DNA of 30,495 nucleotides from contig CAUBVH010000019.1 of assembly GCA_958439425.1 (NCBI GenBank), positions 1 to 30,495 on the forward strand. The letters are read 5' to 3'. Each line of letters opens with the position of its first letter. Within the stretch, counting starts at the first letter, position 1. The position numbers and the translations under genes were made by a program. The notes below the pieces were generated by a model. The model was not told where the DNA came from and did no database searches. It was given only the letters and a program-made list of their open reading frames with translations. Shown piece after piece: positions 21,435-28,936 of the stretch. This stretch comes from an uncultured Collinsella sp. (lineage in GTDB: Bacteria; Actinomycetota; Coriobacteriia; Coriobacteriales; Coriobacteriaceae).

Positions 21435-23335
21435 TTGAGTGTCGGGGCGTTTCCTTTAGCTATGACGGTGCCGTGTCGGCACTCGACGGTGTCGATCTGA
21501 ACATCGAGGACGGGGAGTTTTTCTGCATCCTCGGTGGCAATGGGTCGGGCAAGTCGACGTTTGCCAAGCATCTGAATGCGCTGTTGCAGCCCGATGCGGG
21601 CACGGTACGCATCAACGGCATGGATGCGTCCGACCCCGAGCTGGTCTACGACATTCGTTCGACCGCGGGCATGGTATTCCAGAATCCCGACGACCAGCTG
21701 GTGGCAACGCTTGTCGAAGATGACGTTGCGTTCGGTCCCGAAAACCTTGGCGTGCCATCGGCGCAAATTGCGCAGCGCGTACGCGAGGCGCTGAAGGGCG
21801 TGGGCCTGGTGGGCTTTGAGCGCCACGAGACCCATGCGCTCTCGGGTGGCCAAAAGCAACGCGTGGCGCTTGCTGGCGTGCTTGCCATGGAACCGCGCGT
21901 GCTCATCTTGGATGAGGCTTCCTCGATGCTCGATCCGCGTGGACGCAAGGGCCTCATGAAGGCTTGCCGCGCGTTGCATGATCGTGGCATGACCATCGTG
22001 ATGATTACGCACTTTATGGAAGAGGCCGCCGAGGCCGATCGTGTCGCGGTGTTTCGGGCGGGGCGCGTTGCCATGCTCGGTACGCCCGAGGAAATCTTGA
22101 CACGGGCGGACGAACTTGCGCAGTTCAACTTGGATATGCCGGCGTCGTGCTGCTTGGGCACGGCGCTTCGTGCGAAGGGCGTGCCCGTTCATGCGCAGGT
22201 GCGCGAGGTGGATATGGTCGCCGAGATTGCGCAGACATATGCCGACCGGAGTGGGGAAGACACCGCAGGGCGGCCTTCTGCATCCGATTCTCGTGTGCTC
22301 GACAACGCCTCCTCTGCAACCGACGGGACAGCCGCGTCGGAGCCCGTCATCGAGATTTCGCACCTCTCGCATAGTTACTCGCTGAGCGCCCGCGAGCGCC
22401 GCCGCTGGCATAAGCGCTCGGCCGTTGCGGGCAAATCGAGCAAACAGGCTCTCTGGGGAAACGACCCCAGCAGCCCGTGGGCGCTGCGCGATGTATCGCT
22501 GACGGTGTGTCGCGGCGAGTTCCTGGGCTTGGCAGGTCATACCGGTTCGGGTAAGTCGACGCTGGTCCAGCATCTCAACGGTTTGATTCGCCCCCAGGAG
22601 GGATTCGTTCGCGCGCTGGGGCTCGATCTGTCAAACAAGAAAGACGCCGCCGCGGTTAAGGCCAAGGTCGGCGTGGTGTTTCAATATCCCGAGCGTCAGC
22701 TGTTTGCCGAAACCGTGACGCAGGACGTGGCGTTTGGCCCGCACAACCTTGGCTTGCCGCAAGATGAAGTCGACCGTCGCGTCGAGTCGTCGCTCTCGCG
22801 CGTGGGCCTCGACCTTTCCACGGTCGGCGACAAGAGTCCCTTTGAGCTTTCGGGCGGTCAGCAACGGCGCGTGGCATTCGCCGGTGTGCTCGCCATGGAG
22901 CCCGAAGTCCTGGTGCTCGATGAACCCATGGCGGGGCTCGATCCGGCTGCGCGCAGGGATTTCCTTGAGCTTATCGATCGACTTCACCGCGATGGCCTGA
23001 CCGTTGTCATGGTTTCGCATAGTATGGATGACCTGGCCAACTGCTGCGACCGCATCGTCGTGATGAACGAAGGCGCGGTGTTTGCCGAGGGAACCCCCGC
23101 GCAGGTGTTTGCACATGCCGATGAGCTCAAGTCGATCGGCTTGGGCGTTCCCGCCGCCCAGCGCATGGCGTTGGCGCTCGCGGAAGCGGGCGTGCCGCTG
23201 CGTTGCGGCGGGCTCTATACGGTTGAGTCGCTGGCCGATGAGCTGGCAGATTTGCTGATCGGTCGCTCAGACGGTCCTTCTAACGTCGCGGACATTGCTA
23301 AATCCAAGACGGTCGCGCGAGAGGAGGGCTGCTAA
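21431..23335 (+). CDS. Fused ECF transporter ATPase (EcfA1-EcfA2)
   Basis: This 634-residue protein joins two ABC ATPase domains that are usually separate EcfA1 and EcfA2 subunits. Domain 1 has Walker A GGNGSGKST (35-43), FQNPDDQLVATLVEDDVAFG, LSGGQKQRVALAGVLAM and Walker B with DEASSMLDP. Domain 2 has GHTGSGKST, FQYPERQLFAETVTQDVAFG, LSGGQQRRVAFAGVLAM and DEPMAGLDP. A linker of about 50 residues, Ser- and Ala-rich, joins them. Both catalytic glutamates are present. It powers vitamin uptake with EcfT and the S component. It overlaps the S gene by four bases and ecfT by one base, so the three are co-translated. Confidence 0.95.
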   Translation: MIECRGVSFSYDGAVSALDGVDLNIEDGEFFCILGGNGSGKSTFAKHLNALLQPDAGTVRINGMDASDPELVYDIRSTAGMVFQNPDDQLVATLVEDDVAFGPENLGVPSAQIAQRVREALKGVGLVGFERHETHALSGGQKQRVALAGVLAMEPRVLILDEASSMLDPRGRKGLMKACRALHDRGMTIVMITHFMEEAAEADRVAVFRAGRVAMLGTPEEILTRADELAQFNLDMPASCCLGTALRAKGVPVHAQVREVDMVAEIAQTYADRSGEDTAGRPSASDSRVLDNASSATDGTAASEPVIEISHLSHSYSLSARERRRWHKRSAVAGKSSKQALWGNDPSSPWALRDVSLTVCRGEFLGLAGHTGSGKSTLVQHLNGLIRPQEGFVRALGLDLSNKKDAAAVKAKVGVVFQYPERQLFAETVTQDVAFGPHNLGLPQDEVDRRVESSLSRVGLDLSTVGDKSPFELSGGQQRRVAFAGVLAMEPEVLVLDEPMAGLDPAARRDFLELIDRLHRDGLTVVMVSHSMDDLANCCDRIVVMNEGAVFAEGTPAQVFAHADELKSIGLGVPAAQRMALALAEAGVPLRCGGLYTVESLADELADLLIGRSDGPSNVADIAKSKTVAREEGC

Positions 23336-24135
23336 TGGAGGCGTTTTCGTTTGGCAGCTACTATCCCGGCGATAGTGCAATCCACCGCCTGGACCCGCGA
23401 ACCAAGTTGCTCTTGGGCTTTGTGTTTCTGATCACGACGCTCACGGTCAATGGCTTCCGCGGACTGGCCCCGGTCGCAATTTTCGTTGTGCTGATCTATA
23501 CCGTGTCTCGGGTGCCGGTTCGTCGCGTTCTGTCGTCGATGGCGCCGCTGCTGGCAATCGTCGTCGTGGTCGCGGTGCTCAACTTGTTTACCGATCAGAG
23601 TGGGCGCATCCTGTGGCAGCTCGGCTTTCTGCGGATAAGCGAGGGCTCGCTGCATTCCGCCGCTTTTATGACCTGCCGTCTGACCTTGATGATGGCCGGT
23701 ATGAGCGCTATTACGCTCACCACACCGACGCTCGACCTCACCGCGGGCTTTGAGCGTCTGCTCGCACCGTTTGCGCGTGTGGGACTTCCTGCGCACGAGC
23801 TCGGCATGATCATGGGCATCGCGTTGCGCTTTATGCCGCAGTTCGCCACCGAGATGAAGCAGACGGCGGACGCGCAGGCAAGCCGCGGTGCACGCGTAAC
23901 GGGTGGCCCGCTCGGCGGCGTGCGTATGCTCGGCAGTGTGGCGATTCCACTGTTCACGGGCGTGTTCCGTCATGCCGAGACGCTGTCTGCCGCCATGGAT
24001 GCACGCTGCTATCACGGCGAGCAGGGCCGCACGCGTCTGCATGCGCTTGCATTTCGCCGCGGGGATGCGCTGGCTGCGGTGGTGACGATGCTGCTGTTTG
24101 CGTGTGTCATCGTCGTCAACCTTCAACTTGTTTAG
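23335..24135 (+). CDS. ecfT: ECF transporter transmembrane component EcfT
   Basis: EcfT couples the ATPase to the substrate-binding S component in the membrane. The protein has 266 residues with about five to six membrane segments. It starts with SFGSYYPGDSAIHRLDPRTKLLLG, a very typical EcfT N-terminus, and carries two coupling motifs: DAQASRGARVTGG and SAAMDARCYHGEQGRT, matching the family's Ala-Arg-Gly motifs that dock on the ATPases. The ATG shares one base with the stop codon of the fused ATPase gene. The next gene follows after 30 bases with no terminator. Confidence 0.95.
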   Translation: MEAFSFGSYYPGDSAIHRLDPRTKLLLGFVFLITTLTVNGFRGLAPVAIFVVLIYTVSRVPVRRVLSSMAPLLAIVVVVAVLNLFTDQSGRILWQLGFLRISEGSLHSAAFMTCRLTLMMAGMSAITLTTPTLDLTAGFERLLAPFARVGLPAHELGMIMGIALRFMPQFATEMKQTADAQASRGARVTGGPLGGVRMLGSVAIPLFTGVFRHAETLSAAMDARCYHGEQGRTRLHALAFRRGDALAAVVTMLLFACVIVVNLQLV

Positions 24136-24165
24136 GCGCGATTCGAGCGCAAGAAAGGGGTCCCT

Positions 24166-24612
24166 ATGACCGACAACGACCGCACAGCTCAGCTTGAGCG
24201 CGCCTGCTCGTATCTCAGGCGCATTCCGGCGTGGTATCTGGCCACGACCGATGTGGCCGACGGGCATCAGCCTCGCGTGAGGCCGTTTTCGTTTGCCATG
24301 GTCGATGAAGGTAAGCTGTGGTTTTGCACGTCGCGCGACAAGGATGTGTGGGCGGAGCTGAGTGCGAATCCCAAGTTTGAGCTCTCGGGCTGGAAGCCGG
24401 GGGAATGCTGGATCGTATTGACCGGCGAAGCCGCACTTGAGGACGACGCAGTTGCGAGCGACAAGGTGCGTCAAGCGGGTTTTAAGCACATGGTGGGCAT
24501 CGGCGAGGAACACGAGAGTGCCAACGACGGCCGCCTTGCTTTCTTTTCGGTCCGCAACATTGCCGCGCGCTTCTGTGATATCGACGGCAGCGAGGAGCGC
24601 CTGGAGCTCTAG
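24166..24612 (+). CDS. Pyridoxamine 5'-phosphate oxidase-like (PNPOx) family protein 1
   Basis: This 148-residue protein has the split-barrel fold of the PNPOx-like flavoprotein family, shown by IPAWYLATTD, PRVRPFSFAMVDEGKLWF, DVWAELSANPKFELSGW and a C-terminal FFSVRNIAARFCDIDG. Such proteins bind FMN, F420 or haem and act as reductases or oxidases; the substrate is unknown. The ATG at 24166 follows AAAGGGG. It lies only 30 bases after ecfT without a terminator, so it probably sits in the FMN riboswitch operon, which favours a flavin cofactor. A paralogue follows directly. A genuine vitamin B6 role is doubtful because the protein is short. Confidence 0.8.
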   Translation: MTDNDRTAQLERACSYLRRIPAWYLATTDVADGHQPRVRPFSFAMVDEGKLWFCTSRDKDVWAELSANPKFELSGWKPGECWIVLTGEAALEDDAVASDKVRQAGFKHMVGIGEEHESANDGRLAFFSVRNIAARFCDIDGSEERLEL

Positions 24613-24663
24613 CGCGTCTCAAATTAACTACCCGTTCCGAATTAGCTAGCGCCAGGAGGACAC

Positions 24664-25074
24664 ATGGACGGATTGAATACGGTTTTGGAGTATCTGACGT
24701 CGGTGCCGGCGTGGTATCTGGCGACGAGCGTGGACGGGCAGCCACATGTGCGTCCGTTCTCGTTTGCACAGATTCAGGATGGCAAGCTGTGGTTTGTGAC
24801 AGCGCGCACTAAAGATGTGTGGCAGGAGCTGCTGCAAAACCAGCGCTTTGAGGCCACGAGTTGGTGGCCGGGCCATGGCTGGCTCATCTTGCGCGGGCGC
24901 GCTGGCTTGGATGACCGGGCTTTAGACGAAATGCGCGAAGCCGGGTGGAAGCATCTAGAGCGCCTGGGCGAGCACTATGAGGGGCCTAACGACCCCACGC
25001 TCGTCTTCTTTAGCGTCGAGGATCCCGAGGCTTTTATCTGCAATCACGACGAATGGGTGCCGGTCGAGCTCTAG
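24664..25074 (+). CDS. Pyridoxamine 5'-phosphate oxidase-like (PNPOx) family protein 2
   Basis: This 136-residue protein is a paralogue of the gene just upstream. Shared segments are PAWYLAT, VRPFSFA, GKLWF and KDVW-x-EL, then a similar C-terminal half (EAGWKHLERLGEHYEG, VFFSVEDPEAFICN). The ATG at 24664 follows AGGAGG. The gap between the two genes is 51 bases with no hairpin. A terminator-like hairpin follows, so the FMN-controlled transcript may end here. The two copies probably arose by tandem duplication and have since diverged to well under half-identical, which suggests separate roles. Confidence 0.8.
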   Translation: MDGLNTVLEYLTSVPAWYLATSVDGQPHVRPFSFAQIQDGKLWFVTARTKDVWQELLQNQRFEATSWWPGHGWLILRGRAGLDDRALDEMREAGWKHLERLGEHYEGPNDPTLVFFSVEDPEAFICNHDEWVPVEL

Positions 25075-25114
25075 CCAGCTGGCTCATCCTAACAACTTGG
25101 TTTTCGCATGGGCA

Positions 25115-25162
25115 GGCCCCGTATTGCCCGGCGCCGTTAGGAGCGTCGGTCAATACGGGGCC
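25115..25162 (+). terminator. Terminator-like hairpin ending the riboflavin operon
   Basis: GGCCCCGTATTG (25115-25126) pairs perfectly with CAATACGGGGCC (25151-25162), and an inner CCGGCGC/GCGTCGG stem extends it after one mismatch. Only CTCTATTTG follows, so termination may be inefficient. Confidence 0.55.
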
Positions 25163-25207
25163 CGCTCTATTTGTCAATTCCTTCAAGCGAATGTGTCGGG
25201 AATGTTT

Positions 25208-25226
25208 CAATGCATGAATATGCAAG
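25208..25226 (+). promoter_or_regulatory. Candidate ARG box (distal) upstream of argC
   Basis: CAATGCATGAATATGCAAG contains the inverted pair TGCAT/ATGCA around GAAT. It resembles ArgR/AhrC sites of other Gram-positives, which carry CATGAAT and TGCAAG half-sites, although the spacing here is shorter. It lies about 106 bases before argC. Function is inferred; no argR gene is in the window. Confidence 0.5.
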
Positions 25227-25290
25227 CCATTTACGTGTTAATGCATCTTTTGGTGCTAAAGTTTCAACCCACTTCATAACGACCGCTGCG

Positions 25291-25312
25291 AAATGCGCAT
25301 CGGTGCATAAAT
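25291..25312 (+). promoter_or_regulatory. Candidate ARG box (proximal) upstream of argC
   Basis: AAATGCGCATCGGTGCATAAAT has two ATGCGCAT/TGCAT half-sites and ends 19 bases before the argC ATG, next to the ribosome binding site. With the distal box about 85 bases away it could allow a repression loop. Another AATGCAT lies at 25240-25246. Confidence 0.4.
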
Positions 25313-25331
25313 CGCAGACAAGGAGTCTGAT

Positions 25332-26402
25332 ATGTCTTTAAAGGTTGGAGTCGTCGGTGCGGCTGGATATGCCGGAGCCGAGCTCATTCGCCTCGTGCTC
25401 GGTCATCCCGAGTTTGAACTTGTTGCCATTACGTCCAACGCCGATGCCGGCCAGCCGCTGTCCGCGGTGTATCCGAGCTTCGCTGGCGTGAGCGATCTGG
25501 TTTTCACCACGCATGACGCCCCCGAGCTCAAGAGCTGCGATGCGGTTTTTCTTGCCGTGCCGCACACGGCTGCCATGGCACAGGTGCCCACGCTGCTTGC
25601 ATCGGGCGTCTCCTGCTTTGATCTTTCGGCCGACTACCGTCTGAACGATGCGTCCGTCTTTGAGACATGGTATGCCGCCGAGCACACGAGCCCCGAGCTG
25701 CTCAAGACCCGCGCTTTCGGCCTGCCCGAGCTGTTCTGCCAGCACTTGGAGACCGCCGCATCCGATTATACTGACGGCAAGTCCGTGCTGGTCGCCTGCG
25801 CCGGCTGCTATCCCACCGCAACGAGTCTTGCTGCCGCGTCTGCCGTGCGTGCCGGCTGGGTGGCCCAGAGCGGCCCCGTGATTGTCGATGCCATTAGCGG
25901 CGTGACGGGCGCCGGTAAGTCCTGCAACGCCCGCACCCATTTTTGCAGCGCCGACGAGAACTTGGAGGCCTACGGCGTGGGCAAGCATCGCCACACGCCC
26001 GAGATTGAGCAAATCCTTGGCCTGACCGATCGCGTCGTCTTTACCCCGCACCTGGCACCGCTCAAGCGCGGTCTGCTCTCCACGGTGACGCTGCCGCTCG
26101 CGCCGCAGGCTCTCGATACCTTGACCCTTGAGGACGTTGTCGACCATTACAAGCAGTTCTACGCCGGTCGCACCTTTGTGCGCGTGCTCGATGCCGGCCA
26201 GCAGCCCAAGACGGCTTCGGTCGTCGGCACCAACGCTGCCCAGATTGGCCTCGCGCTCAACAAGCGCGCGGGCGTGCTGGTGGCGACGGGTGCTATCGAC
26301 AATTTGTGCAAGGGCGCTGCGGGCCAAGCAGTCCAGTGCGCCAATATCGTCTTTGGCTTTGACGAGCGACGAGGCTTGCCCACAGCGGCGTGCCCGGTGT
26401 AG
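25332..26402 (+). CDS. argC: N-acetyl-gamma-glutamyl-phosphate reductase
   Basis: ArgC reduces N-acetylglutamyl phosphate with NADPH to the semialdehyde, the third step of arginine synthesis. The 356-residue protein starts with the Rossmann motif VGVVGAAGYAGAELIRL, has the catalytic cysteine in ACAGCYPTATS (Cys159), and SGVTGAGK with PEIEQILG further on. The ATG at 25332 follows AAGGAG by seven bases. It opens the argCJBD cluster, behind candidate ARG boxes. The length is slightly above the usual ~345. Assignment is certain at family level. Confidence 0.97.
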   Translation: MSLKVGVVGAAGYAGAELIRLVLGHPEFELVAITSNADAGQPLSAVYPSFAGVSDLVFTTHDAPELKSCDAVFLAVPHTAAMAQVPTLLASGVSCFDLSADYRLNDASVFETWYAAEHTSPELLKTRAFGLPELFCQHLETAASDYTDGKSVLVACAGCYPTATSLAAASAVRAGWVAQSGPVIVDAISGVTGAGKSCNARTHFCSADENLEAYGVGKHRHTPEIEQILGLTDRVVFTPHLAPLKRGLLSTVTLPLAPQALDTLTLEDVVDHYKQFYAGRTFVRVLDAGQQPKTASVVGTNAAQIGLALNKRAGVLVATGAIDNLCKGAAGQAVQCANIVFGFDERRGLPTAACPV

Positions 26403-26404
26403 CA

Positions 26405-26443
26405 CATTCGATTGTTAACGATTTGGTAGTCGGGCATCGAATG
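26405..26443 (+). repeat. Inverted repeat in the argC-argJ spacer
   Basis: CATTCGAT (26405-26412) and ATCGAATG (26436-26443) form a perfect 8-bp inverted repeat three bases after argC. The argC-argJ spacer is 134 bases, long for an operon, and also contains TTTTTTGTTTGACATAAGG before argJ. It could modulate read-through or mRNA stability; nothing more is shown. Confidence 0.4.
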
Positions 26444-26536
26444 GGGCGCCACTCTTAAGCTGGTCTCATGATCACGACTGGCATGGCGCACCAACCGATG
26501 TCCGTTTTTTGTTTGACATAAGGAGTCATAAAGACG

Positions 26537-27805
26537 ATGAATACCGAGCTGTTTGATATCAAGATTCGCGCCGTCGAGGGTGGCGTTACGGCTGCGGCTG
26601 GTTTTAAGGCTGCAGGCATCCACGCTGGGTTCCGCAAGAACCCCGAGCGTCTGGATTACGCGCTCGTCGTGCCCGATAAACCCTGTCCCGGTGCTGGCGT
26701 GTTTACCACCAATCGCTTTTGCGCGGCGCCCGTGCAGGTGAGCCGTGCCAACCTGGGCGGTACCGACAAGGGGTACGGTATCATCGCCGGCGTTTCGGTC
26801 AACTCTGGCAATGCCAACGCCGCCACGGGCGAGACGGGCCTTGCATGCGCGCGCGAGACGTGCAGCATCGCATCGCAGGTCATCGGCTGCGAGCCCCAGC
26901 AGATTCTGGTTGCCTCCACGGGTGTGATTGGCCAGATTCTGCCGATCGACACGTTTGAGACCGCCATTCCTGCTGCCTACGAGGCGCTCTCCGCCCACGG
27001 TGGCGCCGATGCCGCTCGCGCCATCATGACGACCGACACGCACTCCAAGGAGTACGCCGTATCCTACGTCAGTGAGGCTGCGGGTCATGCGGGCAATGTC
27101 TATACGGTAGGCGGAATGTGCAAGGGCTCGGGCATGATCATGCCCAACATGGCCACCATGATCGCAGTTATCACTACCGATGCCCCCGTCGAGCCTGCGG
27201 CACTTCATGCCCTGCTGCTCTCGACCGTCAAGCAGACCTTTAACAAGATAACGGTCGATTCCGACACCTCGACCAACGACACCTGCATCATGCTTGCCTC
27301 CGGCGCCGCTGCCGCAGATGCCGAGCCTATCGTCGAGGGCTCCGATGCCTTTGACGAGTTGGCATTTGCCGTACACGAGGTGTGCGAGAGCCTGGCGCGC
27401 AATATCGCCGCCGACGGTGAGGGCGCATCCAAGCTTGTTACGGTCAACGTTACCGGCGCCGTGAACGACGAGGAGGCCGATATCGCCGCCCGTGCCGTTG
27501 CCAACTCGCCGCTCGTTAAGACCTGCATCGCCGGCCACGACTGCAACTGGGGCCGCGTTGCTATGGCGCTTGGCAAGTGCGGCGTGAAGTTTAATCAGGA
27601 AGACGTTTCCATCGACATGATGGGCATGCCTGTCTGTCGCGACGGTCTGACTGTTCCCTTTGACGAGGACGAGGCTCTGCGACGTTTTGAGGCGCCCGAG
27701 ATCGTGATCTCGGCCGACCTGGGCGCGGGCGACGCGGCGACCACCGTGTGGACTTGCGACCTCACGCACGAGTACATCTCGATCAACGGCGACTACCGTT
27801 CCTAG
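26537..27805 (+). CDS. argJ: Bifunctional ornithine acetyltransferase/N-acetylglutamate synthase
   Basis: ArgJ transfers the acetyl group from N-acetylornithine to glutamate, recycling it in the cyclic pathway; many forms also use acetyl-CoA. It is made as a precursor that cuts itself. The cleavage site is seen in MPNMATMIAVITTDA: Ala206-Thr207, Thr207 becoming the nucleophile. The C-terminal DLTHEYISINGDYRS is the family's hallmark. Length is 422 residues. The ATG at 26537 has AAGGAG about eleven bases upstream. Whether it is mono- or bifunctional cannot be read with confidence; no argA or argE appears here, which fits a cyclic pathway. Confidence 0.97.
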   Translation: MNTELFDIKIRAVEGGVTAAAGFKAAGIHAGFRKNPERLDYALVVPDKPCPGAGVFTTNRFCAAPVQVSRANLGGTDKGYGIIAGVSVNSGNANAATGETGLACARETCSIASQVIGCEPQQILVASTGVIGQILPIDTFETAIPAAYEALSAHGGADAARAIMTTDTHSKEYAVSYVSEAAGHAGNVYTVGGMCKGSGMIMPNMATMIAVITTDAPVEPAALHALLLSTVKQTFNKITVDSDTSTNDTCIMLASGAAAADAEPIVEGSDAFDELAFAVHEVCESLARNIAADGEGASKLVTVNVTGAVNDEEADIAARAVANSPLVKTCIAGHDCNWGRVAMALGKCGVKFNQEDVSIDMMGMPVCRDGLTVPFDEDEALRRFEAPEIVISADLGAGDAATTVWTCDLTHEYISINGDYRS

Positions 27806-27886
27806 ATTCCAGGCACGTTGCGCATCTTGCCGCGATTGCGGACAGCGGAGCACGGCGCGATAACGATACGAAAGACGAGGCAGATT

Positions 27887-28867
27887 ATGAAATTCGCACG
27901 CGATTGTCGTTCGAGCGAATCCAACGAAGCAACCGCGCAGCTGCTGTTCGAAGCGCTGCCGTGGATTAAGAACCTGACCGGTAAGACGGTTGTTATCAAA
28001 TATGGCGGAGCCGCCATGGTTGATGAGCAGCTGCGCCGCGACGTGATGAGCGACATCGTGCTGCTCAAGATCATCGGCATGCGCCCTGTTATCGTGCACG
28101 GTGGCGGCAAGGCCATCAACGAGGCGCTGAGCCATTACGATATTCCCGTCGAGTTTAAGAACGGCCAGCGCGTGACCACGCCGGCGACTATGGATATCGT
28201 GCGCGAGGTGCTGGGCGGCAAGGTTAACCAGGAGCTGGTTGCTGCCATCAACCACCACGGCAACCTGGCCGTGGGCGTGTCGGGCAGCGATGCCGGCACG
28301 CTCATCGCCGAGCCGCTCGACCCCGAGCTCGGTCGCGTGGGCAAAGTGACACACGTTAACACCGACTATATCGAGCGCTTACTCGATAGCGAGTACATCC
28401 CCGTTATCGCTACCGTCGCGGCGGGGGAGGACGGCGGTTTCTTCAACATCAACGCCGATACCGCCGCCGGTGCCGTTGCGGCAGCGCTCCACGCGCACAA
28501 GGCGATCTTTTTGACCGACGTCGACGGCCTGTACAAGGACTTTAGCGATAAAGACTCACTCATCTCCAACCTAACACTCGACGAGGTCAATGAGATGCTC
28601 TACGGCGGCGAGGTCGACAAGGGCATGATCCCCAAGCTGCGCGCCGCCGTCGATGCGCTTGCCGGCGGCGTATTTCGCACTCACATCATCAACGGCACCA
28701 CGCCGCATTCGCTGCTGCTGGAGCTGCTGACCGATGCCGGCGTCGGCACCGTGATCCATTCCACCGAGACGGCTTACGAGTTCGATACGCATCCGCATCC
28801 GCTTTCGACGTTTGCTGCGCGTCTGACCGAGAACCTCGACGAGGTCGAGAAGCTTCAGACGGTCTAG
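27887..28867 (+). CDS. argB: Acetylglutamate kinase
   Basis: ArgB phosphorylates N-acetylglutamate, the second and often arginine-inhibited step. The protein has the amino acid kinase fold: TVVIKYGGAAM near residues 34-44, PVIVHGGGKAIN, then INADTAAGAVAAAL and LTDVDGLYKD, and KGMIPKLRAAVDALAGG. ATG 27887 (326 residues) is chosen because GAGG precedes it by seven bases; the only longer start is a TTG with no binding site. An N-terminal arm of about 30 residues before the fold may be the helix that drives hexamer formation in arginine-sensitive forms. The C-terminus has a short extra tail after the usual end. Confidence 0.96.
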   Translation: MKFARDCRSSESNEATAQLLFEALPWIKNLTGKTVVIKYGGAAMVDEQLRRDVMSDIVLLKIIGMRPVIVHGGGKAINEALSHYDIPVEFKNGQRVTTPATMDIVREVLGGKVNQELVAAINHHGNLAVGVSGSDAGTLIAEPLDPELGRVGKVTHVNTDYIERLLDSEYIPVIATVAAGEDGGFFNINADTAAGAVAAALHAHKAIFLTDVDGLYKDFSDKDSLISNLTLDEVNEMLYGGEVDKGMIPKLRAAVDALAGGVFRTHIINGTTPHSLLLELLTDAGVGTVIHSTETAYEFDTHPHPLSTFAARLTENLDEVEKLQTV

Positions 28868-28936
28868 CTGACCCGCAGCCGCCCCATTCCTGCACCCATA
28901 GGCCTGCGCCGTCCGGCGCTCAACGAAAGGCATCCC

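Noticed and set aside
21182..22573. 463-residue open frame antisense to the S component and ATPase genes
   Set aside because: The sense strand carries unmistakable ABC motifs and overlapped starts; the antisense product resembles nothing known.
26159..28354. 731-residue open frame antisense to the arg genes
   Set aside because: It spans three real genes on the opposite strand, with His/Arg-rich composition typical of an antisense shadow of GC-rich coding DNA.
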